DNA of 64,000 nucleotides from Linyphia triangularis (GCA_963978545.1 OZ021722.1:5522001-5586000); one strand, 5' to 3'; positions 45,328-56,533 are shown, counted from the stretch's first letter. A program made the numbers and translations. Notes: generated by a model from the letters alone, not told the origin.

Positions 45328-48300
45328 GTAAGTGATCTACACATTTCGTTCTTGAATTATATCTAACTCTCACTACTAAAATATTCTATTCTTTCATTAA
45401 TATTGTTTTTATTTTTGTTTGCTTCATTTTCTTTTACTATTCTAGGACTCTGGAGTGGGAAAATCTTGCATTGTTCAACGATTCGTGCACAATACTTTTA
45501 ATCCGTCGGTGGAAAGCACTATTGGGTAGACTATTATATTAAAAACTAAATGTTTCTGTTAGAAAAACTTAAGACTTTGCGTTTCCACATTAAGTTACCA
45601 ACAATTGAATTAAATGGAGTTGGGGTAATCTTTATAAGGTATAATTTTGTAGAAGATTATAAAAAGAGGATTTTGTATATAATTTAGATGTTTGAGTTGT
45701 TTGTTAGTTACTCATATGGAGTTTTCAAACTGAATACTGCCGACCAAACGGTATAGTGGTTAGCGTGCTAGCTTCTAGACCGCGAGGTTGCGGGTTCGAG
45801 TCCCGTGTTAGGCATGGGTTTTTGTAAATGTATGTTGGCTTGTCTAATGACGAATGTTTCGGCGCATTATAGCCCTCGTGTTGCTGACAGCGCCAGATAA
45901 TCTGAGTACAATCAAACTGAATACTAGCTATTTAATTTTTTAAATAACTACCTACAAATTGTGCTACATGGCATTCTTGTATTATAATAGTATTTCTTGT
46001 AGGCTTAAGAGTAGGCAGTGGGTTTGTATATTATTAAAAGCATATCTTCCAAATGCAACTGAGTTTTTATGCGAGCGCATAGAAATTAGCAAATTGTTTA
46101 CTTTTTTCTACATAACACTATCTTATTAACAGTTTTCAAAACAGAGATTGAGGGGGTGATGAAATGGGCAATTGTTTGTTAAATTTATTAAAAAAAAATT
46201 CTTCTATGTTATTGAAATTTTTTCCGGTTTGCCTCCATCCCTCATTTTTAAATAATCCCTAATTGATGCCACTGTTTCTAAAATATGTTTTAAAACACAT
46301 GAAACTTTATTATAATTTCTTATTCATACTTTGTGCTGAACATTTTAATGTTTATTAATTTGTTGTTGTGACTCACCAATTTTATTTTCATTTTAAAGTG
46401 CATCCTTCATGACCAAATGCCTTCTTGTTGATGACAGCACATACAAATTTAATATTTGGGACACTGCTGGTCAAGAACGGGTAAGCATGAGAAAGTGGTT
46501 AGTTTAAATTTGAGTGTTTTTGTTATTAACATCATTCTTTATTGAGAGTCTACCTAATGACTGTAAGGTTACATGGTTTGTATGTTTTTAAAAAACTCTG
46601 AAAAGTGCTTGAAAAAAAATCTTTCATTTTCAAATAAAAACTGAAAACATTAAATTCTGTAAAAATATGTTTAAAGTGCTTGAATTTCATTTTAGTTTCT
46701 AAAAATATCAATTCAAGCTGATTAGAAAAGCGAGAATATAATATTGAAGTCGATGTGTTAGATTCACACTTTGCACCATCTACTTTGTGTGTCAAAAATG
46801 TCACGATGGGAGAAAGCTCTTTAGAAAACTATGCAAAGAGTAAAAAATGGTTTTAGTTTCTTTAAGAACTTTGATGGGGATTATGCAAACTTTTTCTAAT
46901 GATAAAAAATACCCCAAAGCGGATATATTTTACAACAATCAACGTCGTCAGCTTGATGGAGGGGCATGTAATTGAAAACGAAGTTTTAGATGCGAAAATA
47001 CTATGGACATTGAAAATATTATTAAAAAATCACAGCTCTTATGAGTTAAATGAAAACATTAATAAATTATGTAATTGCATGTTAGCCGATAGCGTGATTG
47101 CATTTAAATTCTAAATTTTTTGGTGGGGGAAAAAAATTGCATATACAGTATTTGTAATCAAGCCTTCAGAAAAGGATTGGAAGACAGTTTAATCAATAAG
47201 ACTTTTGTATTATTATTTGAGACAGTTAAATGGATGTTCACATACGATATTGGCGTAGTTACCAAGTGAGTACTAGCTACTTTACTTCTGTTTTTATGGG
47301 AAATAGTACTGCCTCTTATATATTGGAAGTTTTTTTTTTTCTATTGTAGCTTTAAAATTTTCTGTGCGTAAATAATTAGGTAGAAGGTTTAAATTTCTAT
47401 ATCCGTGCAAGAAAATGTTACTGTTTGTGACAAGCTTGAACATCACTAAAAATATTCTGTAATGTAACATAGGGATTGGTTGTCTTGCATGCAATAACAT
47501 TCACTTACAATAAATTTCAGGATATTCTTGAAAAAAAAAAATAATAAATTCGTTTATTTTATTTGTATTTTCATTGCTGATTGCTGGTATCTTTTAATTG
47601 TTGGTGTGCTGTGTGTAAATAATCAAGTCCAAGTTTTTAACTCCTATATCCGTGCCAGAAAATTTTACTTTTTGTTACAAGCTTGAACATCACTAAAAAT
47701 ATTCTGTAATGTAACATAGGGATTGATTGTCTTGCATGCAATAACATTCACTTACAATAAATTTCAGGATATTCTTTAAAAAAAAAAAAAAAAAAATTCG
47801 TTTATTTTATTTGTATTTTCATTGCTGATTGCTGGTATCTTTTAATTGTTGGTGTGCTGTGTGTAAATAATCAAGTCCAAGTTTTTAACTCCTATATCCG
47901 TGCCAGAAAATTTTACTTTTTGTTACAAGCTTGAACATCACTAAAAATATTCTGTAATGTAACATAGGGATTGATTGTCTTGCATGCAATAACATTCACT
48001 TACAATAAATTTCAGGATATTCTTTAAAAAAAAAAAAAAAAAAATTCGTTTATTTTATTTGTATTTTCATTGCTGATTGCTGGTATCTTTTAATTGTTGG
48101 TGTGCTGTGTGTAAATAATCAAGTCCAAGTTTTTAACTCCTATATCCGTGCCAGAAAATTTTACTTTTTGTTACAAGCTTGAACATCACTAAAAATATTC
48201 TGTAATGTAACATAGGGATTGATTGTCTTGCATGCAATAACATTCACTTACAATAAATTTCAGGATATTCTTTAAAAAAAAAAAAAAAAAAATTCGTTTA

Positions 48301-49434
48301 TTTTATTTGTATTTTCATTGCTGATTGCTGGTATCTTTTAATTGTTGGTGTGCTGTGTGTAAATAATCAAGTCCAAGTTTTTAACTCCTATATCCGTGCC
48401 AGAAAATTTTACTTTTTGTTACAAGCTTGAACATCACTAAAAATATTCTGTAATGTAACATAGGGATTGATTGTCTTGCATGCAATAACATTCACTTACA
48501 ATAAATTTCAGGATATTCTTTAAAAAAAAAAAAAAAAAAATTCGTTTATTTTATTTGTATTTTCATTGCTGATTGCTGGTATCTTTTAATTGTTGGTGTG
48601 CTGTGTGTAAATAATCAAGTCCAAGTTTTTAACTCCTATATCCGTGCCAGAAAATTTTACTTTTTGTTACAAGCTTGAACATCACTAAAAATATTCTGTA
48701 ATGTAACATAGGGATTGATTGTCTTGCATGCAATAACATTCACTTACAATAAATTTCAGGATATTCTTTAAAAAAAATCAAATGTTCTGCAAAATTCTTT
48801 CTACATGAAACTGGGTTTTTTTTATAACGTAATGTGTTATGTCTGCTGCTAAATCCCATTGTTAAGAGATAATTGATAGTACATCAGTTGGTCAATTTGA
48901 GTACTCCAGACTTAAAGTAAATAGCAAGATTTTACATTAAATATATTTCATGCAAGTTTAAATATTTATGCTATGATTAGAGTGCTATTTCTATTTTAAA
49001 TAATTGGAACTTTTAAAGAATTAATTCTTGTTGATGATAATTACTGTTAATTTTTATTTCCTTTTTTCGTTACACAGTGATCCATCCAAGTGTACTGAGC
49101 ACATGGAATAATCATATTTGATAATAAAATATTTCACTGGTATTAGCTCTCAAACTCCTGAATGCTTTATTTTTTATTTTATTTGCTTTAGAAATACTCA
49201 TGAAACTCTCTTAAAGTAACTCGGGGAATCTAAGCTTTAATTAGATGAAATTCAGATTATTGATTTGTATTTGATTTATCAATGTGCATTAATATAAGTG
49301 GTATTAAACTTTCTAAATGTGTGTAACAACTGTTATATTTTCTAAATATGTTTTTATTTTAGTACAGATCCCTTGCTCCCATGTACTACAGAAATGCTGG
49401 GGCCTCTATTATTGTGTATGATGTCACCAGCTAT
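45286..49434 (+). CDS. Rab small GTPase, Rab5/Rab22/Rab31 group (N-terminal half, 4 exons)
   Basis: A membrane-traffic GTPase of the endosomal Rab group. Exons 45286-45327, 45446-45525, 46399-46480 and 49363-49434 join with GT...AG introns at phases 0, 2, 0 to give residues 1-92. The P-loop is GDSGVGKS (14-21), switch I has the conserved threonine in STIG (38-41), and WDTAGQE is at 61-67. ASFMTK (42-47) and SLAPMYYR (71-78) are typical of Rab22/Rab31 and Rab5; YDVTSY closes the readable part. The start ATG has context ACAAAATGA and gives a normal short Rab N-terminus. The guanine-specificity motifs NKxD and SAK and the prenylated Cys tail are not found up to 64000, so intron 4 is longer than 14.5 kb or the gene is broken. 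Rab22/31 is my best call, but LLVDDSTYKFNIWD is also Rab5-like. Confidence 0.92.
45446..45525 (+). CDS. Rab exon 2
   Basis: After acceptor TACTATTCTAG. Encodes residues 15-40 plus two bases of G41: the rest of the P-loop (DSGVGKS) through ESTI. The donor is GTAGAC, weaker than exon 1's. Confidence 0.92.
45739..45911 (+). mobile_element. tRNA-derived SINE, family S1, copy c (best preserved)
   Basis: 173 bp flanked by a perfect 14-bp duplication TCAAACTGAATACT (45725-45738 and 45912-45925), in Rab intron 2. Box A region GGTATAGTGGTTAGCGTGCT, box B GGTTCGAGTCCCG. The unrelated body is shared with copies a and b. There is no poly-A tail, so mobilisation by a non-A-tail LINE partner is inferred. 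Confidence 0.92.
46399..46480 (+). CDS. Rab exon 3
   Basis: Acceptor TTCATTTTAAAG; encodes the end of G41 and residues 42-68 (ASFMTK ... WDTAGQER), then donor GTAAGC. Phase 0 at its end. Confidence 0.93.
46481..49362 (+). other. Rab intron 3
   Basis: 2.9-kb intron. Apart from the 248-bp tandem array (47330-48780) it holds only AT-rich sequence. The frames at 46550-46804 (minus) and 46899-47114 (plus) have no domain. Confidence 0.7.
47330..48780 (+). repeat. 248-bp tandem array in Rab intron 3
   Basis: Five full units start at GGATATTCTT positions 47520, 47767, 48015, 48263 and 48511, with a short sixth start at 48759. Spacing is 247 then 248, 248, 248 and 248. A diverged partial unit precedes them (47330-47519). 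Units contain a poly-A run, ATTGCTGATTGCTGGTATC, GTGCCAGAAAATTTTAC and GTCTTGCATGCAATAACATT. Units two to five look virtually identical by eye. Each unit boundary includes AAATTTCAGG, a splice-acceptor-like word. Confidence 0.92.
49363..49434 (+). CDS. Rab exon 4 (last found)
   Basis: Acceptor GTTTTTATTTTAG, residues 69-92 (YRSLAPMYYRNAGASIIVYD and VTSY), donor GTAAGA. The downstream exon with NKxD was looked for to the window end and not found. Confidence 0.92.
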
Positions 49435-50412
49435 GTAAGACCAATTCAGTGTTGTAATTTTCAAGTCTATAACTTTGCTCTATGTTATATAGTTCGGGAA
49501 TAGAGACTGAAAAAGGGGGTCTTACATTGAAAAAGGTTATGTTGTTCTGATTTCTTAATATGTTATAAAGGTTGGTCCCGTGGTTTATAAACCAAGTTTT
49601 TGACCCTCTAACCCTTGTGCGTTCTCCGTGGTGCACCAAAAACTGTACCATTTTTCAGTATATATGTCATAACTCTTTGCTAATGCATCTTAGAAACAAA
49701 CTTTATATTCAAAAGTTGTAAAATATTAAATTTTCTACAACTTTTGTATACAAAATTTTTTTGTAGACCTATTATGTAAATAGTTATGTTGCATCAAAGT
49801 CCAAACTTTTTTGTAAAAATTTTACTTTTTTATATTTTTGTCAAGTTTTTTGATTATATCTTCACAATGTCTTAGAAAAAAATATTGTGTATAAAAGTTG
49901 TAGAACAATCAATTTCCTACAAGTTTTATACATTAACTTATTTTCTAGTACTAGTAACAAAGGATCTACTCTGCTTTGTGTATTTTCTGTGGTGCACAAA
50001 AAAAAAAAAAAATTCAGTGTATAGATCATAACTCTTTTGCAATGCATCTTAAAAACAAATATTAAATTTAAAAGTTGTAGAATATTCAATTTTTTACAAC
50101 TTTTGTATACAATTGGTTTTTGTAAAGTTATTATGTAAAGAGTTGCGTAGCATTAAAGTAAAAACTTTTTCGTAAAAATGCTGCTTTTTTAATTTTTTTG
50201 CCAATTTTCAATTATATCTTCATAGCAGTAAGTCGTAGAGAAAAATATATTATACAAAAGTGGTAGAACTATAAATTTGCTATAAGTTTAATACAAAAAA
50301 AGTTACTATTAGGACTATTAACTAAGGAGCTACTTTTCTTTGAAGGTTTACTAGATGATAACCTCTAATATTTTATTTATTGGTAGTGGTATAGAAATAG
50401 CTTCTTACTGCA

Positions 50413-50694
50413 ATGAAAGGACTTTTTCCTTTTACGACCACCAGGGATTCAGCTCCTCAATCAATTCTGACTTACATTTTCTGCCAGTGCTATATAGGAT
50501 GCACTAAGGACTGCGGTTATAGAAAGGCCTATCTCAAGTGCTCCATAATATGTAAAAAAATTCATGGAGAAATCTGTGATAATATAGCGGACGTCATAAT
50601 TGAAGACGACCCAACAGAACTCGTAATTGAAGAAGTAGCGGAGGAACTAGCCAAGCCTTCGTGGCTAAACAAAACTAAATGTAGGAAGTTATAA
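50413..50694 (+). CDS. Cysteine-rich ORF inside family F (CXC-like, transposon-associated)
   Basis: A 93-codon frame, in the unique centre of family F between its inverted arms. Residues ~20-57 carry a run of cysteines (FCQCYIGCTKDCGYRK, then LKCSIICKK and GEICDN), preceded by APQSILTYI. The tail is acidic (IIEDDPTELVIEEVAEEL) and ends basic. The cysteine spacing resembles tesmin/TSO1-like CXC segments that I recall at the C-terminus of long hypothetical proteins tied to arthropod transposons; this is recollection, not a search. The rest of such a protein (N-terminal and catalytic parts) is absent, so this is most likely a leftover C-terminal fragment of the element's own transposase. It could also be a short functional remnant; expression is unknown. 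Confidence 0.5.
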   Translation: MKGLFPFTTTRDSAPQSILTYIFCQCYIGCTKDCGYRKAYLKCSIICKKIHGEICDNIADVIIEDDPTELVIEEVAEELAKPSWLNKTKCRKL

Positions 50695-51455
50695 GTTTTC
50701 TAAATTGTAAGTTTTATTGATATTATTTTATATAGATATATAATATTTCTATTTTTTGTTTCATAATACTATTATTTTAATACCTATATTGTTTTATTTT
50801 TTTATCAAAGTTGTCAGGCTTTACAGTAAGAAACTGCTTTTACTATTAGATTTTATCAGTAACTCTTTTGTTGTTAGTCCTATAAAATAACTTGGTATTT
50901 AAAACGTAGCAAATTTAGGGTTCTACAATTTTTGTTGAATATATTTTTGTGTTATACTTTTATGGATATCATCTAAAAACTCGACAAGAATCTTAAAGTG
51001 GTATTTTTATGAAAGAGTTTTTACTTTGATGCTTTTCAGGTAATTTGTTTTTCATACAATAGTTCAACAAAGCAAACTATACAAACATAAGTTGTTGAAA
51101 AGTTAATACTCTACAACCCAAAATATATTTTTTCCCTCTAAAATACATTTGTAAAAGGATATGATCAGTATACTGAAAAAGAATCCAAAATTTCACAATT
51201 CAGAAGGTTTTTGGTGCACCATGACGAAAATGGAAAAATGATAATACTGTTATTATATACAGATATATACATTATTTAATATATTTCCACTTTTATTTTA
51301 CATTATTATTAGTATTATATCTATATTTTTTCATTAAAATTGTCAAACTATGAAGTAAGAAGCTATTTTTAAACCTCTTGCTATACATAAAATATTATAG
51401 GTTATCATCTCGTAAACCTTCAAAAAAAAGTAGCTCCTTAGTTATTAGTCCTAGA

Positions 51456-51493
51456 TGACGTGATCTTTAGCATAATTTGGTACAAAGCGTTGA
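51456..51493 (-). repeat. 3' LTR remnant (38 bp)
   Basis: Matches 58309-58346 with one mismatch (TGACGTGATCTTTAGC then A or G). Beyond it the sequence no longer resembles the other LTR. Confidence 0.75.
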
Positions 51494-52606
51494 CCTGCCG
51501 GTGGTGATGTTACCCTGGTGCATTGTTTCTGTGGTCCCGGTTTAGGCTTTTGTTGTCAATCTTTTCCGGATTGTTGGCATTCTCTCGATGTCGTCTGTTA
51601 CTGCTATTCACTGCGACTTCTCAGGCGGTTTGGTTTTGGTGTGGTTTGTGATTTCCAACACCAATATTTTAACTGCCATGTTCTCGCTGCTCGTCTTAAC
51701 TGACTGCTTTTAAGTGATTCTGAAAATCGTTCCCTCTCTGTTGAATTCTATCCTTGAGCCAAGCAAAAAGACATCAAATAGACCACACAATTTCTGTCCA
51801 GCAGAAGTTGCATCAATTTCTGATATCAAAAGTGAAATGTTGTACACCATTCCACTCCCCTTGCAAAACTAAAGTCTAAAACCACATAGTTTTTATGAAA
51901 GAAGATCTACAGCAAGTAGAAAAACCATCTTCCCCACTTCTCAGCCAAACTTAAATTAAATCAATGCCATAATTCATCCAAAATGTGAACCAAACGCTCA
52001 ATTCAAATATGAATTACAAATACCTTAGATAAAAAAAATTCTTAATAGTTTTTACATTCATTCTATTGGAATCTTCACTGTCTTAAAACCCACTAGTTTT
52101 GCATTATTTAAATGAAATCAACTGTACTTCTTGCACACACACCCTAAGTAGTATCACAATCTAAACTCAAAATTCCTGTCCTTTAACAATATAATTTCCT
52201 AAATTTGATCCGAAATCAAATGAAGAAATGGTTCACAAAACCCAAAGAAAAGAAAAACCCATCAAAATTTTTCCATGTCGAAAACCCCCTGCCAAAATGT
52301 TCATCTTCAACAACCTATCCAGTACTTTATTTTCGACAGCGGCCGAAAACAAATTTTGCCCCCATGTATCACCAAAGCTCAATCTCCGAAATCCTCTCTC
52401 TTTCCATGCAAAAGCACATCCACTTTTATTTCACAGCGTACGGTCAACAGAAATCCCCCTTTGCTCCAAACAAAAAAAAAGAGGCGAAAAAGAAACCTAC
52501 TCGCTTCCGAAACGAGAAAAAAACAAAAACACCAGAAGTTTGTTTCGACCACCGTTTCTGCACTCAAAACCTGAATTCGTTTCCCCACAAAATGGTCTTT
52601 AACTGA

Positions 52607-52690
52607 CTACCCTTCCAAAACCTGTTGGGGTGACTTTTCAGGGTCAAAATCGTCCCCGTTCTGTGGTACGTTTATCTCGCAAAACGCCAT
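52607..52690 (-). CDS. Possible captured first exon or small ORF
   Basis: ATG in an excellent context (ATAAAGATGGCG) opens 27 codons beginning MAFCEINVPQNGDDFDPEKS and ending at TAG. The local base composition is richer in G+C than its surroundings, as at housekeeping first exons. No homolog recognised. It may be chance. Confidence 0.2.
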   Translation of the reverse strand: MAFCEINVPQNGDDFDPEKSPQQVLEG

Positions 52691-52741
52691 CTTTATTTCC
52701 CGCGCATGTCAAGCCGGAGATAACGACCTGTCTTTTTACAG

Positions 52742-52823
52742 AACCTTTAAATTAAATGAAGCTGTTAAAAAGCTGAAATTGGACAACCCCTGTGGATTTG
52801 ACTTCAAGCCCAGTGTCACATAA
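52742..52823 (+). CDS. Possible orphan terminal exon
   Basis: A good acceptor (CTGTCTTTTTACAG) leads into a frame of 26 residues (TFKLNEAVKKLKLDNPCGFD and six more) closed by TAA at 52821-52823. Composition looks protein-like (amphipathic KLNEAVKKLKL) rather than random. It is on the strand opposite to gypsy pol, the same strand as Rab. No Rab C-terminal motif, so not its last exon. Product not recognised; it may be a gene fragment picked up by the retroelement. Confidence 0.25.
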
Positions 52824-52914
52824 GTATCATTTCTGTTGCATTCTATTATTTATTGTATACAACGATCGATCCTGTTAGCTTTTTAGTGCGGCCAAATAAT
52901 TCTTGTTGACAACG

Positions 52915-53990
52915 CTACTTCCTGGGTCTTAAGTTGTATTGCAGAATGGATGGGCGGGTTTCCCCAGCTAGTGGTGGGTTGTTTTCTTGAAACTTTGATA
53001 ACCTGTGCTCTGCTAATTTTAACCTGCTTATATGAATCGTTCGCTTTTGAAATGGATCAGCGTCTAATTCAATATTAAGCAAATTTGGTGATCTTTCAGA
53101 AATAACAGTGTAGGGACCCGTGAATTGTTTTTGAAACTTTCCAGGATTCTTAAAAAATACTTTATCACCCAATTTAATCTGTCTCTTGACTGATTTAAAC
53201 TTAGCATAATTTTGCTGAATAATCTGTTGTATTTCAATGTTATGATAAGCATTTTCTTTGCATATTTGCAATATTTGTAGCCTGTTTTCCATCCAATGTG
53301 GAAAGTTTAACCAGTCAACATTATTTTTAATTGTTGCACAACCCATTGCTTCAAAAATAGGCTTCATTTGCCTTCCGAAAAATAGTTCACTTGGTGTATA
53401 TTGTAATTTTGAATGCTTAACTTTATTATACCAATTTTTATGAAGATTAATCGCAATTTCTAAGTCCATACCAGATTCTTTCAATGCCAAAATTGTATTC
53501 TTTAACTCAACATTTAATTTCTCGGACTTACCATTTAAAAATGGTGTCAGAGCGGGAATCTTAATTAATTTCACCCCCAATTTTTCATTCAACCAATTTT
53601 TCATTCGCTAATGATCTGTTTAGGAGTGCCATAACTACATATATATCTCAACAAACACTCAGTAACCTGTTTAGCACCGATGTTTCCAATGGGATACAAT
53701 TCAATATGACGTGAAAAATTATCGATGAATGTAATCACGTAATCGGCAAAGTTCAAAGGTCCTAGAATGTCTGTTGAAATTACTGAACCTATTTCTGTTG
53801 GAATAGGCGCTATGCCTTGTGGCAAAACTTTCTGATAACACCTTTTAATTCTGTTGCACGAACCACAACTTTTAATATAATTAACTATGTTTGCATATAA
53901 ATTTTTCCAATGATAGATTCTACGCATGAGATCAAAAGTTTTTCCAATATCTAAGTGTGTGAAATGAGCTCTTTATAAGGCATGACCCTG
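52915..53990 (-). pseudogene. Gypsy integrase remnant
   Basis: The N-terminal HHCC zinc region is readable: AHFTHLDIGKT then CGSCNRIK. The catalytic core has STDILGPL (first Asp) and VITFIDNFSRHIELY. The second Asp should follow in an ISDxG motif, but the frame reads IISE then stop (near 53600), so it is lost. A second frame (52915-53604) continues with NGKSEKLNVELKN, supplying the expected Glu. It ends with a GPY/F-like module (FTGPYTVISERSPNLLNIEL) and the classic YNLRPRK tail before TAG. Integrase would join element DNA to the host; this copy is broken by at least one indel with stop. Confidence 0.88.
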
Positions 53991-54265
53991 TAAATTCTGA
54001 GGTAAAACTATATTATCAAATAACCTAACATTTTGATGCTCCTTCATTTTTCTTTTAAACATTATTAAACCCGTTCCATGGTCCAAAAAATAATTTTTAA
54101 ATTTTCTCTTGGATCTTACATTTGTTCCCTTCAAAATATCCGAAATATGTTTTATTCCCTCATCTTTCTCCTGCTCTCTCTTAATGTTTTGAGTATCTAA
54201 TTCGTGTAAATCCTCACCTTGTATGTTATTAATCGTATGGCTGTTTTTTTAGTAGCTCCTGTATG

Positions 54266-55790
54266 TTAGACTGTTGCATCTGAAGAAATAGAATTTGTGT
54301 CCCCTTGCTGTGCTCCATCTTGTATGTTTTCCATGCTACCTGTTTCATTGGTTTGTAGTGTATCAAGTAAATTTTGTACATTTCTTTGCCACCGAGCAAA
54401 TATATCTTTAACTCTAGTTGTATCGCTGTCAAATTTTACCCTAACATCCTGTATTTGTGTTCTAGATAAAAAGTCAGGCATCACGTTTTTGGCACCCTTT
54501 ATATATTGGATATTAAAAGAATAATTTCCTAATTCAGTTAAAATTCTAATTATTTTGTTAGAATTGTTTTTCAATTTTCCAAAGTACTCTAATGGTCGAT
54601 TATCAGTGAGTATCGTGAAATGCGTGCAATACAGAAATTCATTAAAATGTAAGACAGACTTATAAATCGCTAAGAGTCCCAGATGTATTGCCGGAAGTTT
54701 CTGTTCATACTCATTGTTTTTCGTAGAAAAATAAACCACCGGGCAAAGTTTATTATCGTGATACTGAGCTAATGCTTCTAACTCTTATTAAGTTTGGATG
54801 CGTCAGTTTGCAAATAAAATTTTTCCCTAATTCTTATTTGTTTAAAAAATGGCCTACAAAAAAATTGTCTTTGCAACTTTTGAAAAGCATTTTCGTGTCT
54901 CTGTTCCCATTTAAATTGTACACCCTTCTTTGTGAGTTCTTCCAAGACTGTAGTGAATTGTGCATAATTTTTTATACACTCTCTATAAAAATTCGTTAAC
55001 CCATTGAAGCGTTGAAGTTCCTTAATATTTTGTGGTCTAACAAATTTAGTGATCTTTTGTGTATTCGCCTCCTTTGGAGAAATACCTTGCTCTGAAATCT
55101 GATATCCCAAAAAAGTCAATGACGTTTTAAAAAATTTGCACTAAGTGTCAGATTGTTTTTTTTAATCCGATCAAAGACGACCTTTAATTTATCCATCATT
55201 TCTTGGAAGGATCTAGCGAGTATGATTAAATCGTCAATAAAATAGTGAATTCATAGTTGATCCAACCCTTCAAATACTTTATCCATAAGAGACTGAAATA
55301 TCGCGTTAGAGTTTATCATTCCATATGGTAATCTTTGAAATACTTAGCTACGATTCATGGCCATAAATCCCAACTTCTCACTGTGATCCTTAACAATGAA
55401 CGCTGCTCATTGCTGCCAAAATGCACTCATAAAATCAATACTCAAAAAATAGGTGTAGCCTGCAAGAGAAATTACCAAATCTTTGATCCTAGGTAAATTT
55501 TGTGTACTTTTTTGAATAGCCGTGCTGATCAGACGCATATCGAGCGCGACACGACAATTGTTTGTATTAATTTCCCCACTCTCAGATTTTTTCTTTATAA
55601 ACAATAAAGGTGCCAAAAATTTGGTATTTGATTCAGTTATAATACCATCTTCCAATAATGCATCAATTTCCTTCTTACCTTCACCTCGCAATAGATGGGG
55701 AATGGAGTAAGGCTTACAGGCCAAAGCATTATCATGTTTAAAATGTAATTCAGGTTTAATTAAATCTATGTGACCCAAAGTTTTGAGAGT
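54266..55790 (-). pseudogene. Gypsy reverse transcriptase / RNase H remnant
   Basis: RT begins around 55778 with KPYSIPHLLRGEGKKEIDAL and has RVALDMRLI and FLSIDFMSAFWQ, carrying the first catalytic Asp. The YFIDD box (near 55225-55240) survives but is preceded directly by an in-frame TGA; another stop lies near 55350. A thumb/connection region with FLGYQISEQGISP and RFNGLTNFYRECIKNYA follows (54778-55119). RNase H has FYLQTDAS, then after stops TDNRPLEYF and FLSRTQ (54266-54739). The order RT-RNase H-integrase marks Ty3/gypsy. At least four stops or frameshifts. Confidence 0.9.
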
Positions 55791-55791
55791 T

Positions 55792-56520
55792 TTAGCAAAA
55801 TATCATATAATTTGCCTTAAGAAGTTCACTCATCTCATATTTCTCGTTATCTTTCAAATGGTCCAAATCGAAGTCACTCAATTTAAATTCCTGATTTCTT
55901 AAACTAAGTATTTCATCTGAAGCCTGGATTAAATTAACACAAGTATCATCTTCACCCTTTAGTTCAAAATCACTATCTATGACACCTATTCTCATGTTTT
56001 TATTTAAATGTAAAACCCTGTCAGTGTTGTTATAAAGTAAAGTTTGAAATTCCTGACCCTTAATTGAATTAACTGACATCTGTACCTGCAAACCCTCTCT
56101 GTTGATATTCGGCATGAATAAAACTTCAGTAACACTTTGGTAAATGTTTTCTTTACATCTTAGATCAACAACAGAACACTCACCTGGCAGCATAATAGTC
56201 TTTTTGACCAAAGAAACGTTATGAATACCGTGTGTAAATCCACGGTCATCCCCCATCAATTCCGCAGACGTGTTATCATTAAAGGCCAAAGAGTAAAGTT
56301 TGAAATTCCTGACCCTTAATTGAATTAACTGACATCTGTACCTGCAAACCCTCTCTGTTGATATTCGGCATGAATAAAACTTCAGTAACACTTTGGTAAA
56401 TGTTTTCTTTACATCTTAGATCAACAACAGAACACTCACCTGGCAGCATAATAGTCTTTTTGACCAAAGAAACGTTATGAATACCGTTAACGTTATGAAT
56501 GAAAGAAACGTTATGAATGC
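55792..56520 (-). pseudogene. Gypsy protease-RT spacer with an internal duplication
   Basis: Encodes the linker between protease and RT. About 192 bp at 56041-56232 recur at 56296-56487 (CCTGACCCTTAATTGAATTA ... CAAAGAAACGTTATGAATAC), so codons for MLPGECSVVDLRCKENI and FMPNINREGLQVQMSV appear twice. Short GAAACGTTATGAAT repeats next to it (56478-56528) suggest slippage. The duplication shifts frame between the copies. Confidence 0.7.
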
Positions 56521-56533
56521 TATTAACATTGAC

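Larger units (their letters stand above)
51494..52914. other. Unrelated 1.4-kb segment in place of the 3' LTR
   Basis: By eye none of this matches the 5' LTR. From about 52200 to 52606 all three plus-strand frames are open for roughly 300-400 nt, because the strand is A/C-rich and stop-poor. 52600-52740 is GC-richer than anything nearby. Possible exon pieces lie at 52607-52690 (minus) and 52742-52823 (plus). Confidence 0.5.

Noticed and set aside
45741..45812. True tRNA gene
   Set aside because: tRNA-like head continues into a SINE body with target duplications on both sides, and the same body occurs at two other sites.
47520..48780. CRISPR or tandem gene array
   Set aside because: Direct tandem 248-bp units with no spacers and no open frame; an intronic satellite.
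52739..52823. Last exon of the Rab gene
   Set aside because: The 26-residue frame lacks NKxD, SAK and the C-terminal cysteines, and cannot supply the ~100 missing residues.
53258..53443. Plus-strand frames opposite gypsy pol (also 54772-54999, 56676-57044, 57516-57740)
   Set aside because: Shadows of the minus-strand retrotransposon frames; no independent content.
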